Shown here: positions 9,289-17,809 of the stretch, piece after piece
Position numbering within the stretch: the stretch's first letter is position 1
Layout of the letters: each line of letters begins with the position of its first letter
NCBI GenBank assembly: GCA_951813285.1
Contig: OX638355.1
Coordinates: 2,933,136-2,997,135 of the forward strand
DNA length: 64,000 nucleotides
From: Terriglobia bacterium
GTDB lineage: Bacteria > Acidobacteriota > Terriglobia > Versatilivoradales > Versatilivoraceae
Reading direction: 5' to 3'
Program-made: the position numbers and the translations under genes
Notes under the pieces: model-generated
Told to the model about the DNA's origin: nothing
Databases searched by the model: none
What the model saw: only the letters and a program-made list of their open reading frames with translations

Positions 9289-10775
9289 GAGCCTTTTGCA
9301 AAATTCGGAATCGGGCATGACATTGGGCTGGCAACAGTGATGTTCCGGCGGTGACAACCCAGCTGCAAAGACCCTTTTGAAGGAAAAAGCCCGAATCTGA
9401 TGGCCGGATGGCCAGCGGTCGCCGGACGCAGGCACAGCTTACCCGCTCCCGGCCTTGAGGCGGGCGAACCTGCTGTGCGGTTGGGGGTGGCAACCCGGTT
9501 TTCAGAGCGTCAGGCGCATCAACTGATCCACCGTCAGGGCCAGAATGCCGAACATCAGGTGGCACCTCACCTTGTCGGGGCCGCGAACCCTCACCTGCCT
9601 CCCGCCAAACTCCTCCTTGAGCCGTCCGTTGACCCGCTCCACCGTCGAGCGTTCCCGGTAGCGCCGCGCCTCGGGAGTCACTTGGCCGATACAGCGCCGG
9701 GCCAGTGCCTCCCGCTTCCGCTCGGCTTTCAAGGCAGCTCTTCGGCGGGGGTTGACGTCAATAATCGGCACATGCCCCAGCTTCTCACTGAAGGCCCGGA
9801 TCTCCGGCGCATCGTAGGCGCTGTCCATCAAGTCGTAGAGACTCTCGACCCGCCTTGCCGTCAGCGTCGCCAGCGGGATGGCTGCCTGAGAGTCATGCAC
9901 CGAGGCCGAGGTCAGCAGACAACTGACCGGAATCCCGCCGTCAATGGCGTCGAGGTGCAGCTTGTAGCCGGTCCAGCTCTCCTGATGCCCCTTGGCGTTG
10001 CGCTTGACGCCGATGTCGCAGGCCTTGGGCAACTCCTTCAACATTTCCTCCAGCGTCATCGACCCCTGCCGCTCCAGCCGGCTCAACCGCTTGGGCCGTC
10101 GTTCGCCCTTCGGCGGCCGGCCCCGCCGGCGCTTCCGCTTGGCCTCCGGGGCAGCCTTGGCCGCTGGCTTTTCCCGTCCCGCAATCGCCGTCGAGTCCCT
10201 CGACACATGCCCCGCCAAGTGGCCCTTCAGCGTCTCCTCCAGCAATGCCTCGTGCAAACGCCCCGGCAGGTCGCTCTCAGCGAATTCCGCAAAGGCCCGC
10301 GAGAAGGTCGACTCGCTCGGCACCTCCCACGCCCTCTCCCAGCCGCACAGCCGCCGCAGCCTCCCCTCACTCCTCAGCCGCTCCACCAAACCCCGCGTGG
10401 TCTCCACCTCCAGCATCGACTTCGCCAGATAGGCCCGCGCCAGCACTGCCCGATCCTCCAGCGGCCGGCCACGCCAGCCCCGACTGTAAGGCAGCAACTC
10501 CTCCACCCGCACCAACTCCAATACCTGCACCAGCCGCTGGTAACGCTCTCCCAGAGGCCCCAAAACCTCCTCCAGCAGGGGAAACAGCTCTCGTTGAAAC
10601 CGGAACCAGTGTCGTGATAGGGTTTCCCTAAGGGGCAAGTTCCACCTCCGTTCATCATGTGGTTCAGACACCTTCATGATACAACAGACAGTGGTCTTGC
10701 CCCTCCTTCCACCTGCCCTCCTTGATCTTTCCCCCCGTGAAAATTCCCGCTATCTGCGAATTTTGCAAAAGGCTC
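9289..10775 (-). mobile_element. Complete DDE insertion sequence (IS5/IS1182-like), 1487 bp
   Basis: The ends are perfect 19-bp inverted repeats: gagccttttgcaaaattcg at 9289-9307 and its complement at 10757-10775. A 4-bp direct repeat, ccac, flanks them (9285-9288 and 10776-10779) and looks like the target duplication. The element carries one transposase gene on the minus strand. It sits 84 bases upstream of the rhodanese start, so it may have displaced that gene's promoter. Perfect ends and an intact gene suggest recent movement. Confidence 0.9.
9502..10677 (-). CDS. DDE transposase (IS5/IS1182-like)
   Basis: This intact transposase of 391 residues has a helical N-terminal domain rich in leucine and arginine. 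The DDE acidic residues sit in RDSTAI, then MDSAYDAPE, then RERSTVERVN near the C-terminus. A basic linker (KRKRRRGRPPKGE) lies after the first aspartate. The arrangement is that of DDE_Tnp_1 transposases of the IS5/IS1182 supergroup. The exact family cannot be settled by eye. The gene fills most of the insertion sequence and lies inside its inverted repeats. Confidence 0.9.
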   Translation of the reverse strand: MKVSEPHDERRWNLPLRETLSRHWFRFQRELFPLLEEVLGPLGERYQRLVQVLELVRVEELLPYSRGWRGRPLEDRAVLARAYLAKSMLEVETTRGLVERLRSEGRLRRLCGWERAWEVPSESTFSRAFAEFAESDLPGRLHEALLEETLKGHLAGHVSRDSTAIAGREKPAAKAAPEAKRKRRRGRPPKGERRPKRLSRLERQGSMTLEEMLKELPKACDIGVKRNAKGHQESWTGYKLHLDAIDGGIPVSCLLTSASVHDSQAAIPLATLTARRVESLYDLMDSAYDAPEIRAFSEKLGHVPIIDVNPRRRAALKAERKREALARRCIGQVTPEARRYRERSTVERVNGRLKEEFGGRQVRVRGPDKVRCHLMFGILALTVDQLMRLTL

Positions 10776-11117
10776 CCACGAGTGGAAACGAAGGAACACG
10801 AAGTTCGTGGATAGCTTTTTCTTCTTGGTGTCTTTCTTCGTGGCCCTTCATGGATCCCTTTCGAGTCTCTTGCAACCCCAGGAATCCCTTTGCAGACTGA
10901 TATTTCGCCTGCTTTACAGATACTGTAGCGCCCTTCGTACGAATCTTTTCCCCATCCCCGACCTCTGGCGGATCCCTCTTGAGTTTTCTCCAACGCCTTA
11001 GTGGCCCTTCGTCGTCCTTCGTGTGCCTTCGTGGATTCCTCTTTTTCCCGTGGCGTTCTCCGTGAATCTCCTTCGTGGATTCCTCTTATTGGCCTTTGTG
11101 GAGAACCCTCATTGGGT
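10776..11117. other. Intergenic stretch with degenerate cgaagg/ccttcgtgg repeats
   Basis: No gene is seen. The stretch is full of short repeats of the type ccttcgtgg and ggcccttc. These belong to a dispersed repeat family whose better copies are at 28316-28462, 44121-44270 and 53449-53608. It ends just after the stop codon of the dehydratase-like gene on the minus strand. Confidence 0.6.
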
Positions 11118-12458
11118 TCAGGGTTTGACGATGGTGCCGTCCTTGCGCCGCATGTTGCCCCAGTGCAGGTCGAAGCTGGGGTCGTCATTCACGGGGAAGC
11201 GGGCCGCCAGCTTCTCGTCCAGGTCAACCCCTATGCCCGGCGCTTCGTTGATGTAGACATAGCCTCCCCTTTCCTGCGGGCTTCCGGGGAAGACGTCCCG
11301 TTCGGACTGGGTGAGGCCGTGAAATTCCTGGATGCCGAAGTTGTTGACGACCAGGCTCAGATGAATATTGGCGGCGTGCCCCACCGGCGAGGTGTCGCCG
11401 GGGCCGTGCCAGGCGGTCCGTACCCGGAAGAACTCGCATAAGTGGGAGAGCTTGAAGGCCATGCTGATGCCGCCGATCTGGGAGATGTGGACCCGGATGA
11501 AATCGATCAGCCGCTGACTGATGATGTCCAGCCATTCGTTGGGGTTGTTGAACAGCTCGCCCATGGCGATGGGGGTGCTGCTCTGCTGGCGCAGATGCTT
11601 GAAGTATCCGACGTCTTCCGGAGAGAGCGGATCTTCCAGGAAGAACATCCGGACGGGTTCCAGCTCCTTGGCCAACTGGATGGCCAGAATGGGGGGCAGC
11701 AGCTCGTGGACGTCGGTCAGCAGCTCGACCTGTTCGCCGAACCGCTCCCGCAGCTTCCCGAAAAACCGGGGAAGCGCCCGGGCGAAGGGGGCCGCCTCCC
11801 AGATGCGTGTCCGCTGGTTGGCGGGTCGGGCCGCGTTCTCCGGACCGGCGGGAGGAGAGGCTTCCGGCACCACCGGCTCGCAGCGAATGTGGCGATAGCC
11901 CTGCTCCCGCAACTGCTGGAACGAATCGACCAGCTCTTCGAAGGTGCGGCCGCCGGCCGACCTGTAGGTGTCCACCGCTCGGCGGCTCTTGCCTCCCAGC
12001 AACTGGTAGACGGGCAGGCCGGTCCATTTTCCCAGGATGTCCCACAGAGCCGAGTCGACCCCGCTGAGGGCGTTGTTCAGGACCGGTCCGTTGCGCCAGT
12101 AGGAACTGAAGAAAGAGGACTGCCAGATGTCCTCGATATCCCAGGGACTCTTGCCCACCAGAAACTGCTTCAGATAGACATCCACGGCTGTCTGCACGGT
12201 GCGAATCCGCTGGGTGAAGGTGGCGCACCCCAGTCCGTACAACTCGGGTTCGCTGGTCGAGACCTTGACCACGGCCAGCCGGCGTCCGGCGGGCGCCGTC
12301 AGGATGCACTTGACGTCGGTGATCTTGATGGGCGGCAGTCCGGAACGCTGCTGTTGAGCCGCCAGCAGGGAGGCTCCGGTGGAAGACGGCCCAAGGGAAC
12401 CCATTCCGGCGGCCAGCGCGCCCAGGGATCCGGCTTGCAGCAGTTGGCGGCGTTTCAT
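11118..12458 (-). CDS. Mannonate dehydratase-like enolase superfamily protein with Tat-type leader
   Basis: The start at 12458 follows GGAGG, giving 446 residues. The leader KRRQLLQAG resembles a twin-arginine signal. The body is a mandelate racemase/muconate lactonizing enzyme fold: N-terminal capping domain, then a barrel with metal ligands in LLTDVHE, FFLEDPLS and AMGELFNNP, and HGPGDTSPVGH. The last two motifs are characteristic of the D-mannonate dehydratase (ManD/RspA) group. The enzyme probably dehydrates a sugar acid, but the substrate is not provable here and an exported member is unusual. It is transcribed towards the insertion sequence. Confidence 0.8.
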   Translation of the reverse strand: MKRRQLLQAGSLGALAAGMGSLGPSSTGASLLAAQQQRSGLPPIKITDVKCILTAPAGRRLAVVKVSTSEPELYGLGCATFTQRIRTVQTAVDVYLKQFLVGKSPWDIEDIWQSSFFSSYWRNGPVLNNALSGVDSALWDILGKWTGLPVYQLLGGKSRRAVDTYRSAGGRTFEELVDSFQQLREQGYRHIRCEPVVPEASPPAGPENAARPANQRTRIWEAAPFARALPRFFGKLRERFGEQVELLTDVHELLPPILAIQLAKELEPVRMFFLEDPLSPEDVGYFKHLRQQSSTPIAMGELFNNPNEWLDIISQRLIDFIRVHISQIGGISMAFKLSHLCEFFRVRTAWHGPGDTSPVGHAANIHLSLVVNNFGIQEFHGLTQSERDVFPGSPQERGGYVYINEAPGIGVDLDEKLAARFPVNDDPSFDLHWGNMRRKDGTIVKP

Positions 12459-12953
12459 GATTCGATTCCTCCAGGAGATATGAGGGCGGTCTCTGTGGCA
12501 GCCACCCGAGAGCCGTCCCTTGTTTGCGTTGAAGACCAAGAGATGTGCCCTATCCTATCACGGCCGTCCGGGATTCTAGTGAGGAGTGCAAGCCACCCCA
12601 AATCCGGGAGCGTGGGATCACCCTGGGACGGCGATTGACCCCGACAGGCGTATCGTTTAGGATGCGCTACGGTAGAAGGCTCGCCGCGTCCCGGCCAGCA
12701 AACAAGGGGCGGTCAGGCAGTCTTTGGAGCATGGCCGTGTAACTCCCGCCAATCCAGGTCTGTTCATACTTAATGGACCTGCATCAATCATTCTTCGCGG
12801 ACAGATGCCTCCGAAGCCAGTACCACCCTATAGCGCCCAACCTGCCAGCGCGAGGTGGCAACGCGAGCACGTTGAATCTGTAAGTGTGCAGTGTAATTCC
12901 GTTTGTTGCCCAACAGGGCTACGAGCGACGGGCGTTCCCATTGGAGTCATATT
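12459..12953. other. Intergenic stretch between divergent genes
   Basis: This gap separates the dehydratase-like gene (minus) from the GmrSD-type gene (plus), so both promoters must lie here. The base composition becomes less GC-rich from about 12740 onward, matching the restriction gene. No RNA gene or clear repeat was recognised. Confidence 0.5.
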
Positions 12954-14864
12954 GTGAATAACACCGTGTCCCTCCAAGAACTGTTCAATAACCGACTATT
13001 TCGGGTTCCTGACTACCAACGGGGGTACGCATGGGAACAAAAGCAGGTCGCGGAGTTTCTGGATGACTTGGAACTGCTCAGTTCCGCGCGCCACCACTAC
13101 ACGGGTACTATCGTCCTCTTTCAGTGCTCCGATGCTACAAAGAAGACGGACGATGAAGGAACTAGTTACGTTGAGGCAGATGTTGTGGATGGACAGCAGC
13201 GCCTTACGACCATCGTGCTGCTGCTTAATGAGATTAGTCGAGCACTAAGCGTGTATGAGGGCAGTAACGCCCTCGCGCGGGGAATCAGAAAGAATTATGT
13301 CGTGTGCAAGAGCGACGAAGGGCGGCCGCTCTATAAGCTGTATCTAAATGAGGACACCGATCGCTTCTTCAAGTCCGGCATTCTGCCGGAGACATTGGAC
13401 GTTACGGGGCCACCGATATCTTCAGCAGAGCGGCTCTTGAATGCGAAGGAACAGATTGCTGACTTTCTGCACCAGGCGGGAGGGAACGTGGCAGCCGGAG
13501 AAAAATGGCTACGGGACCTGCAAACCAAGGTCACTAACCGTCTGCACTTCAACGTGTACCAAGTGGAGCACGAAGCAGAGGTCGGTGTCATCTTCGAGGT
13601 GATGAACGACCGGGGCAAGCCATTAACCAACTTGGAGAAGGTCAAGAACTACCTGCTGTACGCCGCCTCAACTCTTGATGTGAGAAAGGAAACCAAGAAT
13701 GACCTTGCCGATTTGGTAAACAATGTGTGGGCGCAAATCTTGAAGCAATTAATGGCGGCAGGATTGAGTTTGCCTTCAGATGAAGAGCAACTGCTCCGTA
13801 CGCACTGGCTCATGCGGTATGACCCAAGAGCTAGCAACTGGTACGGCAGTAAGAGCGTCAAGAGTAAATTCGATTTGCGGGATTACCGTGACCAACACGC
13901 CGGGTTAATGAGCGAATTGAATGAGTACATAGAGGGACTCTTGAAAGCCTGCACCTGCTACTGCGATGCGCGGAGGCCGAACAGAGACCGGGCTTTCGCT
14001 TCATTCTATTCGGAGCCCAGAGTGCAGAATGATGTCAAACTCTGGAACTCGAAGTTTTTGAGAATCGGAGCAACCGCAACCTTTCTGCCACTGCTTATGG
14101 CTGTAAGAATGCGCTGGCCCTCCGATCCAGAGAAGTACCTTGAGGTCGTGCGGCTTTGCGAACTATTCGCCTTCCGCGTCTATCGAGTAGCACAACTCCG
14201 TAGCAACTATAGGCAGCCATCCATGTTTCGCCTCGCATACAAAGTGGCTCACGGAAGAATAGATTTCGGTGAAACCGTCCGGGAGATCAAACGGTGTTAC
14301 AGCGCCCGGAACCTTAGGCGTCGGTTCGACCTGTATACAGACGCAGGGACGCCTCGAGATTGGTACAATGAGGAAAGGGGCTATAGGTATTTCCTGTACG
14401 AATACGAGGAGCACCTGGCATCGGCCAAGGGCGCGCCACCGAAAATCAAGTGGGCAGATATATTCAGCAAGAGTCTTAAGGACACTATTGAGCATGTGCT
14501 TCCTCAGTCCATAAAAGACCGGCTCTACTGGCAAAAGCGCTTCGATACGGACACCCACAAGAAATACGTGCATGACATCGGAAACCTAACGCTAACTAAG
14601 CATAACTCCTTCTATAGCAACAAGCCGTTCCCCGAAAAGAAGGGCCCAATTGACGCCAATGGTCCTTGCTATGCGGGGTCGCCATTTTTCCAGGAGCAAG
14701 AGGTTGCCCGGTACAACGACTGGACAAGAGAATCTATCGACGACCGTCGCGTGAAGTTGCTCGAATGGGCAAAGGAGCGATGGCGCGTTGACTCCAGCGG
14801 CATGGAAGCGGTACAGGCGGAGAACGATGACGAGGAAGAGGGTGACGACGCTGGTGTAGAGTAG
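12954..14864 (+). CDS. GmrSD-type DUF262/DUF1524 protein (modification-dependent restriction-like)
   Basis: A GTG start with GGAG seven bases upstream gives 636 residues and begins VNNTVSLQEL. The N-terminal DUF262 (GmrS-like, ParB/sulfiredoxin fold) has PDYQRGYAW at 19-27 and the nucleotide-binding DGQQR motif at 79-83. The C-terminal DUF1524 has an HNH-like nuclease motif: EHVLPQ (His514), HDIGNLTL (540-547) and a following asparagine near 551. Fusion of the two halves is common. The family includes type IV enzymes cutting glucosylated hydroxymethylcytosine DNA, and others with looser defence roles. It stands alone, and its composition is less GC-rich than its neighbours, consistent with horizontal gain. 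Confidence 0.85.
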   Translation: MNNTVSLQELFNNRLFRVPDYQRGYAWEQKQVAEFLDDLELLSSARHHYTGTIVLFQCSDATKKTDDEGTSYVEADVVDGQQRLTTIVLLLNEISRALSVYEGSNALARGIRKNYVVCKSDEGRPLYKLYLNEDTDRFFKSGILPETLDVTGPPISSAERLLNAKEQIADFLHQAGGNVAAGEKWLRDLQTKVTNRLHFNVYQVEHEAEVGVIFEVMNDRGKPLTNLEKVKNYLLYAASTLDVRKETKNDLADLVNNVWAQILKQLMAAGLSLPSDEEQLLRTHWLMRYDPRASNWYGSKSVKSKFDLRDYRDQHAGLMSELNEYIEGLLKACTCYCDARRPNRDRAFASFYSEPRVQNDVKLWNSKFLRIGATATFLPLLMAVRMRWPSDPEKYLEVVRLCELFAFRVYRVAQLRSNYRQPSMFRLAYKVAHGRIDFGETVREIKRCYSARNLRRRFDLYTDAGTPRDWYNEERGYRYFLYEYEEHLASAKGAPPKIKWADIFSKSLKDTIEHVLPQSIKDRLYWQKRFDTDTHKKYVHDIGNLTLTKHNSFYSNKPFPEKKGPIDANGPCYAGSPFFQEQEVARYNDWTRESIDDRRVKLLEWAKERWRVDSSGMEAVQAENDDEEEGDDAGVE

Positions 14865-14965
14865 GTCCCCGCAAGCCGTCTGCTCAATGCCTGCCAGTGT
14901 GTAAACAGATCCTGCCCAGGCAGAAGTCTTCTGTTGGAGCCGGTTCAGGATGAGGTAAGCACAGG

Positions 14966-15385
14966 ATGCAAGCACCGAACACCCAGCCAATCCGCGTCAT
15001 GATCGCCAAGGTCGGGTTGGACGGCCATGACCGAGGGGTCAAGATCGTGGCTCGGTGCCTGCGCGATGCCGGCATGGACGTCATCTACACCGGGCTCCAC
15101 CGCACTCCCGAGGAAGTGGCTCTGGCAGCCGTCCAGGAGGATGTCGACATCCTGGGCATCAGCATCCTTTCCGGAGCTCAAATGACGGTGTTTCCCCGGG
15201 TGCTGGAGCTGCTTCGCGGGCAGCACGGCAGCGACATCGCCGTCGTGGGCGGCGGGGTGATGCCCGACGAGGACGTGGTGGAACTCAAACGGATGGGTGT
15301 GAGCGAGGTCCTGCTCCAGGACACGCCGCCGCAGGCGATCGTCGAGTCCATGCGGCGCCTGGTCCGGGAGCGAGGCCCGCGGTGA
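14966..15385 (+). CDS. hcmB: 2-hydroxyisobutyryl-CoA mutase small subunit (B12-binding)
   Basis: This stand-alone 139-residue cobalamin-binding domain has the DxHxxG motif at 19-24 (DGHDRG, His21 as the lower cobalt ligand), then SILSG and VGGGVMP loops that hold the nucleotide tail. It provides the coenzyme B12 for the large subunit encoded at the end of the operon. Split small subunits of this size occur in isobutyryl- and 2-hydroxyisobutyryl-CoA mutases. The hydroxyisobutyryl assignment rests mainly on residues in the large subunit and on the operon layout. The ligase gene follows in the same frame, only bases after the stop. Confidence 0.85.
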   Translation: MQAPNTQPIRVMIAKVGLDGHDRGVKIVARCLRDAGMDVIYTGLHRTPEEVALAAVQEDVDILGISILSGAQMTVFPRVLELLRGQHGSDIAVVGGGVMPDEDVVELKRMGVSEVLLQDTPPQAIVESMRRLVRERGPR

Positions 15386-15487
15386 CGGAGGAGGTTCCCC
15401 ATCGAGGACTGGTCGTTCCCACCGAACTACAACCCGGACTACCTGCCTGATCCCGCCAGCAAGTACTGGTTTCCCCGGCGCGAGACC

Positions 15488-16831
15488 ATGCCGCCGGAAG
15501 AGCGCAACGCGCTGATCCTGGAGCGGCTGAAGCAGGTGACGCGATATGCCTACGAGCGTTCGGCCTTCTACCGGAGACATTGGGACAGCGCCGGTTTCCA
15601 TCCCGATCACCTCGGGAGCCTGGAGGACTTCGAGGAGAGGGTCCCGGTCATCACCAAGCAGGACTTGAGAGAATCCCAGGCCCGGGTTCCCAGCTTCGGC
15701 GACTACCTGTGTATTCCCGAGGCGGAGATCCACCACATCCACGGAACCTCCGGGACCACCGGTCAACCCACGGCCTTTGCCGTCGGCAGGGGGGACTGGG
15801 AGGCCATCGGCAACGCCCACGCCCGGATCATGTGGGGCATGGGATTGCGGCCGGGAGACACGGTCTTCATCGCCTCCCTCTTCAGCCTCTACTGGGGATC
15901 CTGGGGAACCCTGATCGGCTCCGAGCGGCTGCGGGCCAGGTCCTTTCCCTTCGGAGCCGGTGCTCCCGGGATGACGGCGCGGGCGGTGGGGTGGCTGCGG
16001 CAGATCAAGCCCACGGCCTTCTATTCCACGCCCTCCTATGCGCTGCACCTGGCGGAGACGGCCGGGAGCCAGGGTGTTGACCCCACTGAGTTCGGTCTCG
16101 AGATCCTGTTTTTCTCGGGTGAGCCCGGCGGGTCGGTGCCGGGCGTTCGGGACAGGATTCAGCAAGCCTTCGGGGCCAAGGTGGTCGACTCCGGATCCAT
16201 GGCCGAAATGACTCCCTGGATGAACTGCGCCGGCACGGCCGAGACCGACGGCATGCTGCTCTGGCAGGACCTGGTCTACACTGAAGTGTGCGATCCGGCC
16301 TCCTTCCGGCGGGTCCCCTTCGGTCAACGCGGCACGCCCGTCTACACCCATCTGGAGAGGACCTCGCAGCCCATGATTCGCCTGCTCTCCGGGGACCTGA
16401 CCCTGTGGGAAGAGGGGCCCACTCCCTGCGGGCGCACCTATCCGCGCCTGCCCAACGGCATCTTCGGCCGCATCGACGACGCCTTCACCATTCGGGGCGA
16501 GAATGTCTATCCCAACGAGATCGACGCGGCACTCAATACCATGGCCGACTATGGGGGAGAGCACCGCATCGTGATTTCCCGCGAGCGGACCATGGACGAG
16601 CTGCTGGTCCAGGTGGAGCCCACTCGGGCCGTCTTCGGGACCGGTCAGGAGGCCCTGAGGGCGTTCCGGGACCGGACGGCCGGCCTGCTGCAGCGGATTC
16701 TGGGAATTCGGGCCCGGGTGGAGGCGCTGGCGCCCGACACCCTCCCGAGGACCGACTTCAAGGCGCGGCGGGTGGTGGACGACCGCGACGTGTTTCGCGA
16801 GCTCAACCGGAAACTGGAGAAGGAGCTTTAA
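15488..16831 (+). CDS. hcl: Acyl-CoA ligase, probable 2-hydroxyisobutyryl-CoA ligase
   Basis: An AMP-forming ligase of the phenylacetate-CoA ligase type. It has the phosphate loop HGTSGTTGQPT, the YPRLPNG(I)FGRIDD motif and a C-terminal adenylation subdomain. It should activate a hydroxy acid to its CoA thioester for the mutase. The coordinates use the first ATG (447 aa), but the frame is open and conserved upstream: KYWFPRRETM before and at the ATG is typical family N-terminus. A perfect GGAGGAGG sits six bases before an ATC at 15401 that would give 476 residues. The true start is therefore probably the ATC at 15401, or an ATG lost by mutation or error. It sits between the small subunit and the G-protein chaperone genes. 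Confidence 0.8.
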   Translation: MPPEERNALILERLKQVTRYAYERSAFYRRHWDSAGFHPDHLGSLEDFEERVPVITKQDLRESQARVPSFGDYLCIPEAEIHHIHGTSGTTGQPTAFAVGRGDWEAIGNAHARIMWGMGLRPGDTVFIASLFSLYWGSWGTLIGSERLRARSFPFGAGAPGMTARAVGWLRQIKPTAFYSTPSYALHLAETAGSQGVDPTEFGLEILFFSGEPGGSVPGVRDRIQQAFGAKVVDSGSMAEMTPWMNCAGTAETDGMLLWQDLVYTEVCDPASFRRVPFGQRGTPVYTHLERTSQPMIRLLSGDLTLWEEGPTPCGRTYPRLPNGIFGRIDDAFTIRGENVYPNEIDAALNTMADYGGEHRIVISRERTMDELLVQVEPTRAVFGTGQEALRAFRDRTAGLLQRILGIRARVEALAPDTLPRTDFKARRVVDDRDVFRELNRKLEKEL

Positions 16832-16834
16832 GCC

Positions 16835-17809
16835 ATGGGAAGGGCGGTTCCGCCTTTAGCGCTGGTGCAACAGGTTCTGGAAGGACGGCTGACCGCCGTC
16901 GCCCGTATGATCACCCATGCGGAATCCGGGGAAGAGGCTTGCCACGAGGCGCTGGCCGAGATCTACCGCCATACCGGCAAGGCGCACGTGGTGGGGATCA
17001 CCGGCGTGCCCGGGAGCGGCAAATCGGCGCTGGTCACCCGGCTCTGCAAGGCCCTGCGAGCCGGCGGGCGAAGCGTGGGCGTGATTGCCGTCGATCCCTC
17101 CAGCCCCTTTTCGGGAGGATCCATCCTGGGGGATCGGATTCGCATGAACGAGCTGGTGACCGATCCCGGTGTCTTCATTCGCAGCATGGCCACGCGGGGA
17201 GCCCTGGGGGGGCTGGCCCGGGCCTCGCTCAGCGGAGTCGACATCCTGGACGCCGCCGGATACGATGTGGTCCTGATCGAGACCGTCGGGGTCGGTCAGG
17301 ACGAGATCGACGTGGTGCAGGCCGTCCATACCACCCTGGTGGTGTCGGCCCCGGGTCTTGGGGACGACATCCAGGCCATCAAGGCGGGAGTGCTGGAGAT
17401 CGCCGACATTCACGTGGTGGGCAAGTGCGATCGCTCGGATGCCCATCGAACCGTCACCGACCTCAAGAACATGCTGGCCATGGGCCATAGGAACTCCCAG
17501 GGGTACGGCTGGCAGGTGCCCCTGATACCCACCAGCTCCGTTAGCGGGGAAGGCATTCCCGAGCTGCTGACCGCCATCGACGGCCACCTGGAAGCGCTGA
17601 CCTCCTCGGGCGAGCTGGAGCAGCGCCGCCGCCGCATTGCCCAGACCCGCCTGTTGAAGTCGGCCGAGAACATCTTGAGAGACCAGTTTCAGCGCCACCA
17701 CGATCGCCAGATCTCCGAGCTCACCGACAGGATGATGTCCGGAAGGACCCATCCCCATGCGGCGGCTCAGACCCTGCTGAATCAATTCCGTAGCGAGAGG
17801 AAGCCATGA
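16835..17809 (+). CDS. meaH: Acyl-CoA mutase G-protein chaperone (MeaB/ArgK family)
   Basis: This P-loop GTPase of 324 residues has Walker A GVPGSGKS at 57-64, DPSSP in the switch region, ETVGVGQDEID as the Walker B/G3 segment and a KCDRSD guanine-specificity-like motif. MeaB-type proteins load and protect the B12 cofactor of acyl-CoA mutases. The name meaH is used for the version that travels with hydroxyisobutyryl-CoA mutase genes. It starts 3 bases after the ligase stop and its own stop overlaps the ATG of the large subunit by 4 bases, so it is translationally coupled. Confidence 0.88.
   Translation: MGRAVPPLALVQQVLEGRLTAVARMITHAESGEEACHEALAEIYRHTGKAHVVGITGVPGSGKSALVTRLCKALRAGGRSVGVIAVDPSSPFSGGSILGDRIRMNELVTDPGVFIRSMATRGALGGLARASLSGVDILDAAGYDVVLIETVGVGQDEIDVVQAVHTTLVVSAPGLGDDIQAIKAGVLEIADIHVVGKCDRSDAHRTVTDLKNMLAMGHRNSQGYGWQVPLIPTSSVSGEGIPELLTAIDGHLEALTSSGELEQRRRRIAQTRLLKSAENILRDQFQRHHDRQISELTDRMMSGRTHPHAAAQTLLNQFRSERKP

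Noticed and set aside
14945-16564. 539-residue antisense frame across hcmB and the ligase
   Set aside because: Same cause as above: shadow of real coding sequence in GC-rich DNA.
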